This document shows positions 1 through 12,395 of a stretch of DNA of 64,000 bases, piece by piece. The first letter of the stretch is position 1, and each line of letters opens with the position of its first letter. Under the pieces are notes generated by a model. It did no database searches, was not told the DNA's origin, and was given only the letters and a program-made list of their open reading frames with translations. Made by a program: the position numbers and the translations under genes. The stretch comes from Inia geoffrensis (taxonomy: Eukaryota; Chordata; Mammalia; Artiodactyla; Iniidae). The DNA is taken from NCBI GenBank assembly GCA_036417435.1, contig CM070918.1:34370023-34434022 (forward strand), written 5' to 3'.

Positions 1-1439
1 CAGTCTGGGGAAACAATGTGCCCGAGGGTAAGCCAGCCCTGTAACTCTGGCCACTGCTCCATCACCCGCTGAGGTCCTGAGAGCAGACAATTTAGATCAG
101 TACATATTCCCTTCTCTGGGGGAAGATTGAGGAGACAGGAGGTAAGAACTTCTCCCACCTATAAGCAAAAGACCTTTAGCATAGAATAATATTAAAAGGG
201 ACCTTAAAGTTCAGCTACTACAGGCATCCTCCCTGTGCTTGCACACCTCCAGTGACAGGGAATTCACTACTTTATGGGTCAGCTCATTCCTCACTTGTGC
301 ACCAGTTTTTCCCACTGGTTTCTGCCCATTGGTGGTGCTCTATCTGTACGCCATTAGCAAGGAAGGAATGCTCAGAGAGTTAGCCAGGGACCAGAGCTGA
401 GAGAAGAGGCCATGATGAAAGACTGGGATGCTAGTATCATATAATGCGAGGCATGGGGATATTGGAAGAAACAGCAATCTCATGAGTTTCTCTTCTAAAT
501 GGATCTCTCTCGGTGGCTGTGCAAAGGGCTGCAGGGAGCGAGGGTGGAAAGCAGGGGACCAGGTGCTCAATTACAGCTCATTAATTAATACTGAACACCT
601 CGGAAAGACTTGCCTGCAGCAATGGCCAGTGATAAAAAGACTTCTCAGTGGGGCTTCCTCAGACCCTGAGTCACTTCTCTCAGAGTTCTAATTACACCGT
701 GCTATAATTATCTGCTTACTCGTCTGTACTCCCTCAGAACAGAGCTCCCCAGATGCAAGGGCTAGGTCTTATTCACCGCTGTAGCTCACCACCCACACTG
801 TGCCCAGGATAGCCCCTGGCACATGGTAGTTTCTGGAACAACTTAACACTAGCTGCTCTGTGGTTGTTGATGTCACTGACCTCAGGACTCTAAGAGCAGG
901 TTTTCATTACAGCTGGAAGGATAGAAGTTAGACGATAAGCAACCTTTTCCAACAGTGAGGAATATGTCGGCAGCTCAAAAGCAACCTACCTGAAGATTGG
1001 AGGTGACAGTACAATTTATCATCTGAACTGGGACCCACTTGTGTCGGGGACAGAAGCTAAGCAAACAAGTGGGCCATCAAGACCACAGGTCTAGTTCCAG
1101 GTGTTAACTGCTACCATCCTGGACAAACCAGGATGGTGATCACCCTACTGAAGACTTACCGTGATTTTCTGCTCCTTAACCCACTTTTTGGCTTGAAAGA
1201 ATTCTGTTCCTGCCATCAGCAAACTTCCACCAACAATCCTCTGACTCCAAAAGCTCCAAATCTTTCCCCTTCTCTGTCTGCTTCCATCTCACTGGGCAAG
1301 ATCCGTTCACTGGCCTCCCTTTTCCCCCAGATGTGTCCCCTTCATCCTGTTTCTCCCAGGGGCACCCTCATCCGGGCCTCTACTACCTTTCACTTGGACA
1401 ACCACAGCACGTGATCAACAAGCAGTTGTATTCATAGCT
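1..1439. other. Intergenic DNA, mostly unique
   Basis: Apart from the L2-like end at 700-845 and a faint old-repeat signal near 190-320 (CACCTCCAGTGACAGGGAAT), I see nothing recognisable. Short ORFs have no family resemblance. Confidence 0.6.
700..845 (+). repeat. L2-like LINE 3' end
   Basis: ATTCACCGCTGTAGC, GCCCAGGATAGCCCCTGGCA and CATGGTAG resemble the L2 3' end. Diverged and short. Confidence 0.5.
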
Positions 1440-1918
1440 GTGAGGGTCAGTTTTATGTGTCAACCTGACTGGGCCATGGGGCACCCAGATCTCTGATCAA
1501 ACGTGAATCTGGATGTGTCTGTGAGGGTGTTTCTGGGCAAATTGATAGACTGAGTAAAGCAGATTGCCCTTCCAAGTCTGGGTGGGCCTCATCAAATCCG
1601 TTGAAGGTCTGAAGAAAACAAAAAGCCTGACCCTCCCATGAGTAAGGGGAACTTCTTCCTGCCTATCTTCAGGCTCAGGCACTGGTTCTTGCCAGCCTTT
1701 GGGTTTCAACAGAAACATCACCTCTTCCTGGGTCTCTAGCCTGCTGGCCTTCAGACCAGAACTTACACCATCAGCTCTCCTGGGTCTCCAGCTACCAGCT
1801 GTAAATCTTGGGCCTTGTCACCCCTCACGATCATGTGAGCCAATTCCTTATAATAGATCTCTTTATATATGTATCCTATTGGTTCTATTTCTCTAGAGAA
1901 CCCTGACTAATACAGCAG
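1440..1918 (+). mobile_element. LTR-like or nonautonomous repeat, family uncertain
   Basis: A continuous match to a common mammalian repeat that I recognise but cannot name safely. It starts near TGTCAACCTGACTGGGCCAT, continues GACTGAGTAAAGCAGATTGC, and ends with GAGAACCCTGACTAATACAG. It carries no coding capacity. Confidence 0.7.
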
Positions 1919-2084
1919 CTATATCCTAGGACCTAGCGCAATACTTGGTACTTAGCACTCAATTAATGCTGATGGAATGTGGGACCAGATTTAGATGTTT
2001 TTGAGACTCTGAGCCTTGTAAAGATAGTGGAGTCCCCAACTCTCTATATGTAATTCAAATTAATAATAAGAATAAGACACAGGG

Positions 2085-2302
2085 GGGCTTCCCTGGTGGC
2101 ACAGTGGTTGAGAGTCCGCCTGCCGATGCAGGGGACACGGGTTCGTGCCCCGGTCCGGGAAGATCCCACATGCCGCGGAGCGGCTGGGCCCGTGAGGCGT
2201 GGCCGCTGAGCCTGCGTGTCCGGAGCCTGTGCTCTGCAACGGGAGAGGCCACAACAGTGAGAGGCCGGCATACCGCCAAAAAAAAAAAAAAAAAAAAAAA
2301 AA
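2085..2302 (+). mobile_element. CHR-type tRNA-derived SINE, copy 1
   Basis: The head GGGGCTTCCCTGGTGGCACA is followed by the tRNA-like box-B tract GGTTCGTGCCCC, a CpG-rich body ending in GAGAGGCC, and a poly(A) tail of over 20 bases. It is close to full length. The long A tail and little-decayed CpGs point to a young insertion. A flanking duplication is only weakly visible (CACAGG on both sides). Confidence 0.93.
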
Positions 2303-2346
2303 TCACAGGAACCTACGATCACTTCTTGATCAAGAATTCTATTCCA

Positions 2347-2553
2347 GGGCTTCCTTGGTGGCGCAGTGGTTGAGAGTCCGCCTGCCGATGCAGGGGACGC
2401 GGGTTCGTGCCCCGGTCCAGGAGGATCCCACCTGCCGCGGAGCGGCTGGGCCCGTGAGCCGTGGCCGCTGAGCCTGCGCGTCCGGAGCCTGTGCTACACA
2501 ACGGGAGAGGCCACAGCAGTGAGAGGCCCGCGTACCGCAAAAAAAAAAAAAAA
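2347..2553 (+). mobile_element. CHR-type SINE, copy 2
   Basis: A second full-length copy in the same orientation starts 45 bases after copy 1 ends. It differs from copy 1 at scattered positions, so it is an independent insertion rather than a local duplication. The tail is 15 A. Confidence 0.93.
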
Positions 2554-2679
2554 CCAGAATGAACGAAGGAGCACACAAGAGTCTGGGGTAATAAAGAGAA
2601 ACTGACCTGTAAGTCACACTTTACTATTCTTTCACCTCTCTTAATTTCAGCATTAGCCTGATTCCCGTGGGTTTTGTTT

Positions 2680-2710
<31 letters not shown>

Positions 2711-3504
2711 GCGGTACTGGTTACTTGATACTCACCCTTTCATTCCCGTGATACAGCAGTTTAATCTAATTAACTTCTGGATATGAGTCCTTCCCAACTC
2801 ACCATCTGACCCGGAAACTCGAGCTCGCAGCTGGACCCCTCTGCAATGCTCAGTGCAGATTTCCCCACATGGCAGCCTCCCCACACAAGGGAGGACGGTC
2901 TCCAGTGACACTTAGAAACGGCAGAGAGCTGCCTCTTCCCTGCCCCCAAATCAAGCCACCTCGGCTTTGCCATCTCTTTGTTCTGGCTCCACCACCATGA
3001 GACAACTGACATGTCTCTCGGGAATTTATCTCTCACACCTGCAGTGAAGCCAGGGAGGGTACCCAGATCTCCACTGCAGGCACTGCACCCCAACAGGGCA
3101 CCTGCTCTGTACCAGCCACCATCTAACAACTTTCCTCTAAGGACCCAGGGCTGATAATGGCACCTATCTTTATTTCTTCCCTTTGGGGGCATTCATTATC
3201 ACAGATGACGGAAACTCCCTGGTCACTCAGTCATTCTTGGTTGTTAAAAAAAAAAAAAAAAAAAGATGGAGCAAAACCCAGCCCAATTCTCTGTCTTTTG
3301 AATCAGCTCAGAGAGAGGCAAAAAGACACTTTTCCCAGTTAGGCTGATGTGTACAAGACCCAAAGGCTGTGAAATGGGTGAAGTTTCCCCTGGTGATTTT
3401 GATTTTTGTTACTTGGGTCTTTTCCTAGGATGTTCTGAGTACTTTCTGTGTATCAGGCACTCCGTGGAGCCAATTAACCTTATGCCTTCTATGAGGCAGA
3501 CAAT
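2554..3504. other. Intergenic DNA
   Basis: Contains a GTTTT-rich run at about 2672-2709 and a 20-A run near 3245-3264. No gene or clear repeat otherwise. Confidence 0.55.
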
Positions 3505-3724
3505 GCAGGGTAGTGGTTAAGAGCTGTCCTGGCTCAGACCCCAGCATTTGCTTGTTGTGCAACCTTCTGTAAGTTACTTAACTTCTCTAAGCCCCAGCTT
3601 CTCTATCTGCAAAATGGGGATGGTAATAAATAGTGATCTGTTCCGTGGGCTGTTGTGAGGACTAAATCACTTCATTCCAGCAAAGTGATTAAAATCAGTC
3701 CTGGCCCTTAGTAAGAACTCAATG
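3505..3724 (+). repeat. MIR SINE relic
   Basis: Near full-length MIR: GGTAGTGGTTAAGAGCTG at the tRNA-like head, TGTAAGTTACTTAACTTCTC in the core, AAAATGGGGATGGTAATAA, and CCTTAGTAAGAACTCAATG at the end. CHR copy 3 lies just beyond it. Confidence 0.85.
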
Positions 3725-3745
3725 TGCCTAAGCTTCTATTGTCCC

Positions 3746-3952
3746 TTTTTTTTTTTTTTGCGGTACACAGGCCTCTCACTGCTGTGGCCTCTCCCGTTGC
3801 GGAGCACAGGCTCCGGACGCGCAGGCTCAGCCTCCATGGCTCACGGGCCCAGCCGCTCCGCGACACGTGGGATCTTCCCGGACCGGGGCACGAACCCGTG
3901 TCCCCCGCATCGGCAGGCGGACTCTCAACCACTGCGCCACCAGGGAAGCCCC
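3746..3952 (-). mobile_element. CHR-type SINE, copy 3, reverse orientation
   Basis: It begins on the + strand with a T run and TGCGGTACACAGGCCTC and ends with CACCAGGGAAGCCCC, the reverse of the SINE head. It is near full length. No clear flanking duplication was identified. Confidence 0.92.
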
Positions 3953-4227
3953 AAGAATTAGCTTTTTTAAGTTCCCACCAAGAACCAATTTTTGCCCCCT
4001 TAGAATTTATATCGCCCCTGTTGAGAATGCAGTTTGAGAAAGCATGTCAGGCTTTTCCTTATTACTATTATTTGCTTCTCAATGGCTCAAGTTTTTATTA
4101 AAAAAAAAAAAATAGTGGGCTCTAGAAGAACATTGCAAGCACAGGGAACATCACCAGCAAAGTCCCTACATACAGAGAGAAAGCTGACGCAAGTGAATCT
4201 GAGAAAGAGAGGTAGGAGATCAGGTCA

Positions 4228-5602
4228 AAGAGGCTTTCAAGATGGTGGAGTAGAAAGACCCCGAGCTCCCCTCCCCTCCTGGGCGCACCCAAGTTACCAC
4301 TATTTATAGAACAACTATCAATGAAAAAGACTGGTACCTACTGCCAAAGATCTACAACTAAAGATGTAAAGAAGGAGCCACAACGCAACAGGTAGGAGAG
4401 GTGGAGTCATGATATAGTCAAGTCCCATACCCCTGGGTGAGCAACCCACAAACAGGAGAATAATTATAATTACAGAGGTTCTCCCCAAGGAGCTAGGGGT
4501 CTGAACCCCACACTGATGTCCCCAGCTCAGGAAGATGAGCCCCTAGAACATTTGGCTTTGAAGGCCAGCAAGCCTTACTTTCAGGATACCCAGAAGTCTG
4601 TGGGAAATAGCGACTCCACTCTTAAAGAATACACACAAAATCTCACATACGCTGGAACCCAGGGCAGAAGCAGTCATTTGAAAGGAGCCAGAATCAACCT
4701 GATACCAAAATCAGACATAGATACCACCAAAAAAAAGAAAATAGAGGCCAACATCACTGATGAACATAAATACAAAAATCCTCAACAAAATATTAGCAAA
4801 CCAAATCCAACAATACATTAAAAGGATCATACACTATGATCAAGTGGGATTTATCCCAGGGATGCAAGGATGGTGCAATAACCACAAATCAATCTGTATG
4901 ATACATGGCATTAACAAACTGACGAATAAGAACGATATGATCATCTCAGTAAACACAGAAAAAAGCTTTTGACAAAATTCAACATCCTTTTATGATAAAA
5001 ATTCTCCAAAAAGTGGGCACAGAGGAAACATACGTCAACATAATAAAGACCATATATAATAAGCTAACACCATACTCAATGGTGAAAAGCTGAAAGCATT
5101 TCCTCTAAGATCAGGAACAAGACAATGATGCCCACTCCCACCACTTTTATTCAACATAGTACGGGAAGTCCTAGCCACAGCGATCAGACAAGAAGAAGAA
5201 ATAAAAGGAATCCAAATTGGAAAGGAAAGTGACATCTGTCACCGTTTGCAGATGGCATGATACTATACATAGAAAATCCTAAAGATGTCACCAAAAACTA
5301 CTAGAGCTCATCAATGAATTCGATAAAGTTTCAGGATACGAAATTAATAGCCAGAAACCTGTTGTGTTTCTATACACTAACAATGAACTATCAGAAAGAG
5401 AAATCAAAGAAACAATCCAGATTAATAGGTACAAACTACTATGTATAAAATAAATAAGCTACAGGACAGCACAGGGAATATAGCCCATATTTTATAATAA
5501 CTATAAGTGGAGTATAGTCTATAAAATTTTGAATCACTTTGTTGTACACCTGAAACTAATATAATATTATAAATCAACTATACCTCAATAAAAAAATTTT
5601 TT
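4228..5602 (+). mobile_element. L1 LINE with internal deletion (5' UTR, partial ORF2, 3' end)
   Basis: Bases 4228-4690 match the cetartiodactyl L1 5' UTR (start CAAGATGGTGGAGTAG; later GGTGGAGTCATGATATAGTC). They then join abruptly to ORF2 sequence at about 4690-5425, covering the reverse-transcriptase region, which joins an L1 3' UTR ending in CAACTATACCTCAATAAAAA. ORF1 and most of ORF2 are missing. Stops and frameshifts break the remaining coding part, so it is inactive. Confidence 0.85.
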
Positions 5603-5619
5603 AACTGAAAAATAGTAGT

Positions 5620-5828
5620 GAATACTTATATAGCACTTCCTGCATGCCAGGCACTATTCTAAGCACTTTATACATGTTTATCACTTAATCCTCGTAAAAT
5701 CCTATGAAGTAGGTCCTGTATAATGTACATTTTACAGTTGAGGAAACAGATTCAGAGAGGGTAAGTAACTTGCCCAAGTTCACACAGCTGGTAAGTGATG
5801 GAGCTGAGATTCAAACCATGTCAGCCTA
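5620..5828 (-). repeat. MIR SINE relic, reverse
   Basis: The reverse complement of MIR is recognisable: GCCAGGCACTATTCTAAGCA, CAGTTGAGGAAACAGATTCA, TAAGTAACTTGCCCAAGTTC, ending at CHR copy 4. Confidence 0.85.
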
Positions 5829-5845
5829 CGTCCAAAGTGGGTGTT

Positions 5846-6071
5846 TTTGTTTGTTTGTTTGTTTGTTTGTTTGTTTTGCAGTACCCAGGCCTCTCGCTGT
5901 CGTGGCCTCTCCCGTTGCGGAGCACAGGCTCCGGACGCTCAGGCTCAGCGGCCATGGCTCATGGGCCCAGACGCTCCATGGCACGTGGGATCCTCCCGGA
6001 CCCGGGGCACGAACCCGTGTCCCCTGCATCGGCAGGCGGACTCCCAACCACTGCACCACCAGGGTAGCCGC
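5846..6071 (-). mobile_element. CHR-type SINE, copy 4, with GTTT-repeat tail
   Basis: This is a reverse-orientation copy flanked by a perfect 12-bp duplication, AAAGTGGGTGTT, at 5834-5845 and 6073-6084. Its A tail has become an (AAAC)n repeat, read here as (GTTT)n. It sits just beyond an older MIR relic. Confidence 0.94.
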
Positions 6072-6794
6072 AAAAGTGGGTGTTCTTAATGAAACATAAC
6101 TGTTTATCACGTTTGCAGTGCAAGGAAAAAGTTTAAAAAGAAAAGGCAGAATGGGGGTGGGGTTCTCTTTCTGTAAATGGGTTATTGTAGGTCAAAGTAG
6201 TTTTCAAAGTTGAAGTGGTTTATAAACCTAGGACGATATTCATTATTATGATGAATATGTGACTACTACCACTACTATTACACTAATAAAATCAAGTCCA
6301 AATAAAACCACAGCCAAACTTGGAGATTTGACATTAAGTCGAGGAGGTGGGGAAGAACTGACAAAAAGCCAGAGGCAGAATGAGAGAGGCCCCTTTAATT
6401 AAGATGAACCAGAGCATGGGCAGCTGCAGGGAGATTCTGGAGGCAAAATATTTAGGCAGCTGCACAGCGTTCAGATGGCAGCCCCTGCTGCTGGAGCAGC
6501 GCCCGGCTCACTCCCTCCTCCACTCAGCTCCTCCCGGCCCCCTGGAGTGTGCTGCAGCCAGAAGGGTCAACCTCTCAACAGGGAGGACACACCTAGCTGG
6601 GGAGCGGGCAGGGAATCACCAAAGCGCCACTTTGGCCCACGTATAGAATAGATACAAGGAAAGTCACTCTGATGGAAATGAGAAAGGGGGCCCCAGGACC
6701 CCTCAAGCTCAGCAGCACCCTCCTGTCCCCAAACATCATCTCTGAATCTTTGGGACCCAAGGGACTCAATTCGAAAACCATGTTTCTAGTCCAA

Positions 6795-6912
6795 AATCCT
6801 TATTTTACAGATGAGGAAACTGAGGCTCAGGGAGGGAATATCACTTGTCTAAGGCCACACAGCAAATTGACAATAACGTTGGAACTGGAATCCTGCCTCC
6901 AAGATCCCTAGT
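6795..6912 (-). repeat. MIR SINE relic, reverse
   Basis: TTTTACAGATGAGGAAACTG, AGGCTCAGGGAGGG and AAGGCCACACAGCAAATTG mark the MIR core in reverse. Confidence 0.75.
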
Positions 6913-7183
6913 TACCAAGCCTAATTGCATGATACAACTCTCCCTGGGCATGAAAAGATGAGTTCGTTTCCTTCCTCTGGGCCATGTTGATGGAATGGCT
7001 TATCTTTCCAAGTTATAACAAAACTTGCTCATTCCCGGGCCTCTTACCACATCATCTCAATTTTTTTTGAAAGTCTTTGTCTGAATCAGTCTGACCTGGG
7101 AAGAACCCAATTAGAACTCTTTCCCAGGGGGTCAAATTCATTGGCATTTCTTTTTCGTTGAGATCTTTTAGAATAACCTAGCG

Positions 7184-7190
7184 TGCGCAT

Positions 7191-7227
<37 letters not shown>
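7184..7227 (+). repeat. GC/CA dinucleotide microsatellite
   Basis: GCGTGCGCATGTGCGCGCGC runs straight into about 13 CA units. All alternating purine-pyrimidine, so Z-DNA-prone. Confidence 0.9.
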
Positions 7228-7702
7228 AAATAGAAAGAAAATGAAAAACCTGGATAGAATTTCCAGGCGTCCGTAAGGCAGACAACTTGGTATCTTTGAA
7301 GTTAAAACTGCTAAACTAAGGGACTCACTAGCGATGAATTGATTCCAGCTGCCCAGTCTCTGAGGTCACCCTCAGCTGGACACATTTGCTACTGCAGCCC
7401 TTGAAATTTCTGCCATGATGAGACTCATAGATGTCAGAGAACAACGTGCCATGGCAGCCATTGGTGTGCCTGCACCAATAACTGGCTGTGGTACTCTCCT
7501 GCAGATCCATGACTCAACCTCAGAATCTTTCTCAACACAGTGCTCCAAGCAGCCCTGCCCAATCTATCAGAGCTAGCCCTTAAAATGAAGCACTCTTGCT
7601 GTTCTTAATCTCATCCAACAGTCCCCATTTTACAGATGAGAAAAGAAAGCCCAGAGAAGCTAATTGTACCAAGCAACCCCTGACCCTTAAGAATCCCCAC
7701 AG

Positions 7703-7909
7703 GGGCTTCCCTGGTGGTGCAGTGGTTGAGAGTCCACCTGCCAATGCAGGGGACACGAGTTCGTGCCCCAGTCCAGGAAGATCCCACATGCCGCGGAGCG
7801 GCTGGGCCCGTGAGCCATGACCACTGAGCCTGCGCGTCCGGACCCTGTGCTCTGCAATGGGAGAGGCCACAACAGTGAGAGGCCTGCCTACCGCAAAAAA
7901 ATAAAAAAT
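7703..7909 (+). mobile_element. CHR-type SINE, copy 5
   Basis: A full-length copy flanked by a perfect 13-bp target-site duplication, AGAATCCCCACAG, at 7690-7702 and 7910-7922. Several CpGs have decayed to TG or CA. The tail is short and A-rich (AAAAAAATAAAAAAT). Confidence 0.95.
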
Positions 7910-8419
7910 AGAATCCCCACAGATTAATAAAGGCCAGCCGTGGACCCCTGACAGTCTTGTCCTCACCTCACTTATTATTGACATATATGTCAGTATAGTG
8001 GGTCACTCAGACCCCATGCACCCAACTCTTGCCTCTACACTACTGCTCCTGCCTCCTGCTCTTGGTGGTGGTGTTTGATTCTGCGTCCATTAAGCAATCC
8101 AGACTGTGGTAACAAATGGACACCAAAACATGATGCTTCAAATACCATCGACATTTATGTATTGATAATAGTCTCTATGTAATAGTTTTAGGCAGATGTT
8201 CCTAAACAGTGGGGTTTCCTCCGTGTCATGATTCAGGAACCTCATCTCTTTCCGTTGTGTGGCTCTACCAACTGCTGGGGGTGAGGGTCTTGTCATAATC
8301 AACATACAGCTGGAGGAAGGGGAGAGAGCATTTCTGCTTATATTCCATTGGCTTAGACTCAGTCACATAGCCAGACCTAAGTGGAAGGGAGACTGAGGAA
8401 TGAGAATGGGGTCTACCTC

Positions 8420-8545
8420 TGTGATGATGATGATGATGATGATGGTGATGATGATGTTGATGATGGAGGAGATGGAGATGATAATAACAGAGAAGAAGAA
8501 AAAGAGGAAGGGGAGGAGGAAAAGAAGAAAAGTTGATTTTTGATG
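8420..8545 (+). repeat. (GAT)n microsatellite followed by a GA-rich tract
   Basis: About 16 GAT or near-GAT units at 8421-8470 pass into a purine-rich stretch to 8545. The reverse strand gives a false His- or Ile-rich ORF. Confidence 0.85.
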
Positions 8546-11039
8546 AAAGCAAGCGATCTCCGGCAGAGGTTCAGCCCTCCCTAGTGACTCGGTTTGACTC
8601 ACTCCTGTCTTTTTTCTCAGTTGGACACTCCCACTCCAGGTTCCAGTTTTCGGAACCTAATCCCAACAACTAAGCCAATGTCCACCCACAGCGAAAAGAA
8701 TGATTTGCCCAAGTTCACACAGCAAGATGGGACTCAATCCTGACTCCAGGACCGCCATCCTCCAAAGTTTAATTGAATAGGCAGTTTTTAGGAGTAACAT
8801 CTCCAACACTTAGACTAGTATAAATAAGGCACAAAACAGCCTGCATTTACATAAGGGAGGTAAGTTTTCTTATTTTTCATAATTTTCTTTGTTACTTTCA
8901 AACCAGCCATTTCAAACTTTCTCATAGCCATTCAGTCTTTGGATGGCATAAGGGGTTACTCAGAAAGACTCCCTTGTAAAAGGAAAAACAAATTTGAATA
9001 CTGGAGACAGAAGGAAAGTACCATGTCACACTTAGGTGCTCAGTGAGAGGGTTTTTATTAATTGGAATTGAGTTCAGTTATATCCTGGGCTCCAGGCGCA
9101 AAATAAAAAAGCAAAACTACTTGTGAGTTTTCATTTTGCTTTGTCCTAAGTACCTCCTATTTTTCTTGTTTCTAAAGCCACATTCTTCCATTCTAAAAAA
9201 TTTAGAAAACACGGATAACAAGAGGAAGAAATGAAAATCTCTCCCAACTCAACATCTTTCAATGGCCACTTTTAATGTGTAGACGGGCATTTGGCCAGAT
9301 TTTACATACTTAATTATTAATAAAAATGGGGTGTGGGGGTTTTAAGAGATTTTACCTAATTAGACAAAGTGACCGAGTCCCACCCTGCTTCTCGGGAACC
9401 CACTGATGTTTGGCAAAAGCCACACTTGATGAAATCTTCCAGCACCGCTGCAAATGCGTGACCTGCATATATTCTTAATATGCTAATTTTTGTTTTGGTT
9501 TCTGAACAAAACCCGTCTTTTAAAGAAAAATTTAACAGATTTGAAACTAGAAACCCTGTCCTCCCTGGAGGCATTAAAAAATGCAAACTGAAGGCTTCCC
9601 ATGTGTGGAGGCTATTACTGATTTCCTTCCAAAAACAGGAGAAGCATTGCCCTGGCTGTAACGCTTGAGGTCCCCGAGCCAGAAACTGTTTGCTTTCTGC
9701 ACACTCATTAACCATGGTGTGGGATCCAGTAACTGCTCTAATTTCCTACTTTAAATGTTTTTCTTTCCCCCGCTTTTCAAAAATGTCTTTTTATGTTGTA
9801 CATTTACATACTCGTATTCAGCCACTTACGCTGATAGGCTGGTCGCTGTCAGACACAATAAAAAGAGACAGAAACCACTGCGAATTACAGTAGCATTAGT
9901 GTTGAAAATGGAAATTTAATTTCCAGAAATGAACCTCAGCAATAAAAGCTCCCTTTGTTGCTGCTCAGATCAGAAATGAATCAGGTCTGAAAGGGAGCTA
10001 ACATGCAATTAAAAACATCTCAAAGAGGTATTTGTTATGTGTTAGAACACATGCGTCGGAATGGTGTTTGGAACACAGGGGGGCCCAGGAAAAATGTTTT
10101 CGATGAGGAGGAAGATAGAAGTAATGCCTTACATGTGTATGGTGTGTTTAAGTTTACAAAGTGCTTTGGCTTTGCGACATATTTGGAGCCTCTCGCGGAG
10201 CCTGGGGAAGGACAGTGCAGACGTGGAAACTAAGGCAGAAAGAGGTTAAGTCACACAGTTTCCCCCAAGGTGAGCTGGGAGAACCAGGACGAGAATGGGG
10301 CCTGCAGTGCTCCCCTTAATACGTTCAAATGACAGAAGCATCTCAGACTTCCAACCAGTGCTCCCCAAGTACCAAGTGACTCCATGTGGTGGCGCGATGA
10401 AGCCGTATTTTGAAATATTGACCCAGGTCTCCTTGATCAGGACTTCCTGTCCCGCTCTGGTCGCCTACCCTACCACACCATGACAGCAGTGACCAGCATT
10501 CCAGGGGACTGGCCTCCGGGGGCAGAAGGGAGAAAGAGAACATTCTCAGCTTTCGAGTTTCAAAATAAGACACTGGACATGCAAAACAAAAGCAATAGTT
10601 TGAGAGAAAGGTCTTGAGTCTCTGAAACCTGAGGTTTTCAAGTTGAGTATCAAAAAGTGCAGCCCCAAATGTCCTGATAAGTGTTTTAAGAGAAAACGAG
10701 ATCAACCAGGGCCATCCCCCAGCCCCAAGCAAGTCAAGACAGGGGCTGAGAGTGGGGGGCAGAGGGGGGGAGGTAGTTGGGGGGAACAATAAATCCCCAG
10801 AGAGGGATGAGGACCCCAGAGGGGAGTCCCTGTGGCTCTGTTCCTGGGTGGAGACCAGGGAGACAGCAAGGCATTTATTGTTTCCCAGGGAAAATATGAA
10901 TTGACCGGATTTACCCTCACTTGACTAATGGCTGCCGCCACATCTGGAATCAGCAGAGGAACAATGGGCTATCTGGCGCGTGAGGCTGGAGCAACTGTAC
11001 AAACAATGGGAAGAAAAAAAAAGGTAAGATCGTTCCATA
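8546..11039. other. Repeat-poor intergenic DNA, candidate conserved block
   Basis: No clear repeat for nearly 2.5 kb except a faint reversed MIR near 10150-10260. The stretch 9350-10020 has the mixed-composition look of conserved noncoding DNA. No splice-linked coding frame was found. Confidence 0.45.
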
Positions 11040-11960
11040 CCTCACACCTGGACACTTAAAACTTGATCAAATATTTAAATTTTTAAAATTAAGCTGTAAA
11101 AGTTCTGGAAGAAAACATGGAACCATTTCTTTATCACCTGGGAAGCTCAAAGATCTTTCTAATGATGGCTCAAAACCAAGATGTCATAAAAGAAAAGATT
11201 GATAAATTTGATTAAATTTTTTTAATCCAATAAGTTCCCCAAAAAAGCAAAATACAAGTAATAACTATTTACAGGACTAGATAAGAAAAAAGCCAGCCAT
11301 CCAATAGAAAAATAGACAAGATTAATATAAGTGACTTTTACTGAAACTGCCCTGAGCTACTGTTACTCACTTATCATATTGGCAAAATCTCAAAAGTTTA
11401 AAACACGTTCTGTTGTCAAGGACAGTGGTTAACAGGCATGCCTCATATATTATTGGGATGAAAATAAATCGTACAACCCTTATAGGGGTGCGGGATTTAT
11501 CAGAATTACTAATGCAGATATCCTTTGACCCAGCAATTGTATTTCAAAGAACTTATCCTGCAAATATAAATTGGTGGAGAGAAATGACATAAAAGCAAAG
11601 CTATCTATTGCAGCATAGTTCATAACAGCAAAGGAGTAAAAACAACACAAGTGTTTATAATCCAAGGAAATACTATGCATCAGTAAGAAACTCAGAAATT
11701 ATCCTATGCACTGATACAGAAGGATTCTCAAAATATATTAAGTGAAAAGGATCAAGGTGCAGTATTTTATTAGGAGGGGAATAAGAAAATAAATTCGTAT
11801 TTGTTTGAGCGTGCAAGAAGATATTTTAAGGGACACACAAGAAACAAACAAAACAAAACCAAAATGGATGCTCAGAGTAATGATAGAAACTGGGCAGATT
11901 GGGGAAAGGGTGAGAGAAAAACTTTTCACTGTATTTTAAAAATTATAACCTATGACTATA
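11040..11960 (+). mobile_element. Old L1M-type LINE fragment
   Basis: The region resembles diverged L1 3' ends on the + strand. Landmarks are the CCAGCAATTGTATTTCAAAG region, GAAATACTATGCATCAGT and AAAATGGATGCTCAGAG. Decay is heavy and no ORF survives. The family name is uncertain. Confidence 0.65.
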
Positions 11961-12395
11961 TTGCTATATAAAGATAACCTATTCAATGCATTAAAAAATC
12001 AGCGACAAATATTTTAGGAAAAATAAAGTTTTGTGTTATTAAATGAAAGAGGGATAAAGGTATAAATTAGACTGACACGAGACATCTTTGAATGTTACAT
12101 TTTTGCACAACCTGAGCCTGTGGCTTGAGTGAAATTTGTGTATTTTACAGCATTATGTAAAAGAAAAACAAAAGAGATCTGGTAGTCAAATATAATTGGA
12201 AGCTATTGAATTAAATAAAATGAGATTTCATTAGGCAAAACTTTCCAGAACCTTAAATAAGCTAATGGGTGTAGCGAGTCTGTAAGAGGGAAGTATAGAA
12301 TGCATCATTGTACAAACATATTTGACCCAGAAAGATTTTTTTCATGGAATATCTTGTGGGAGTGCTGCTTGGTATGAATCAAGGATCCAAATTTG

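Noticed and set aside
2104..2617. Overlapping 80-90-codon frames with repeated similar peptides
   Set aside because: All are translations of CHR SINEs. The same peptides recur at every SINE copy in the window.
7184..7227. Alternating GC/CA tract as a regulatory site
   Set aside because: It looks like an ordinary microsatellite with no gene nearby.
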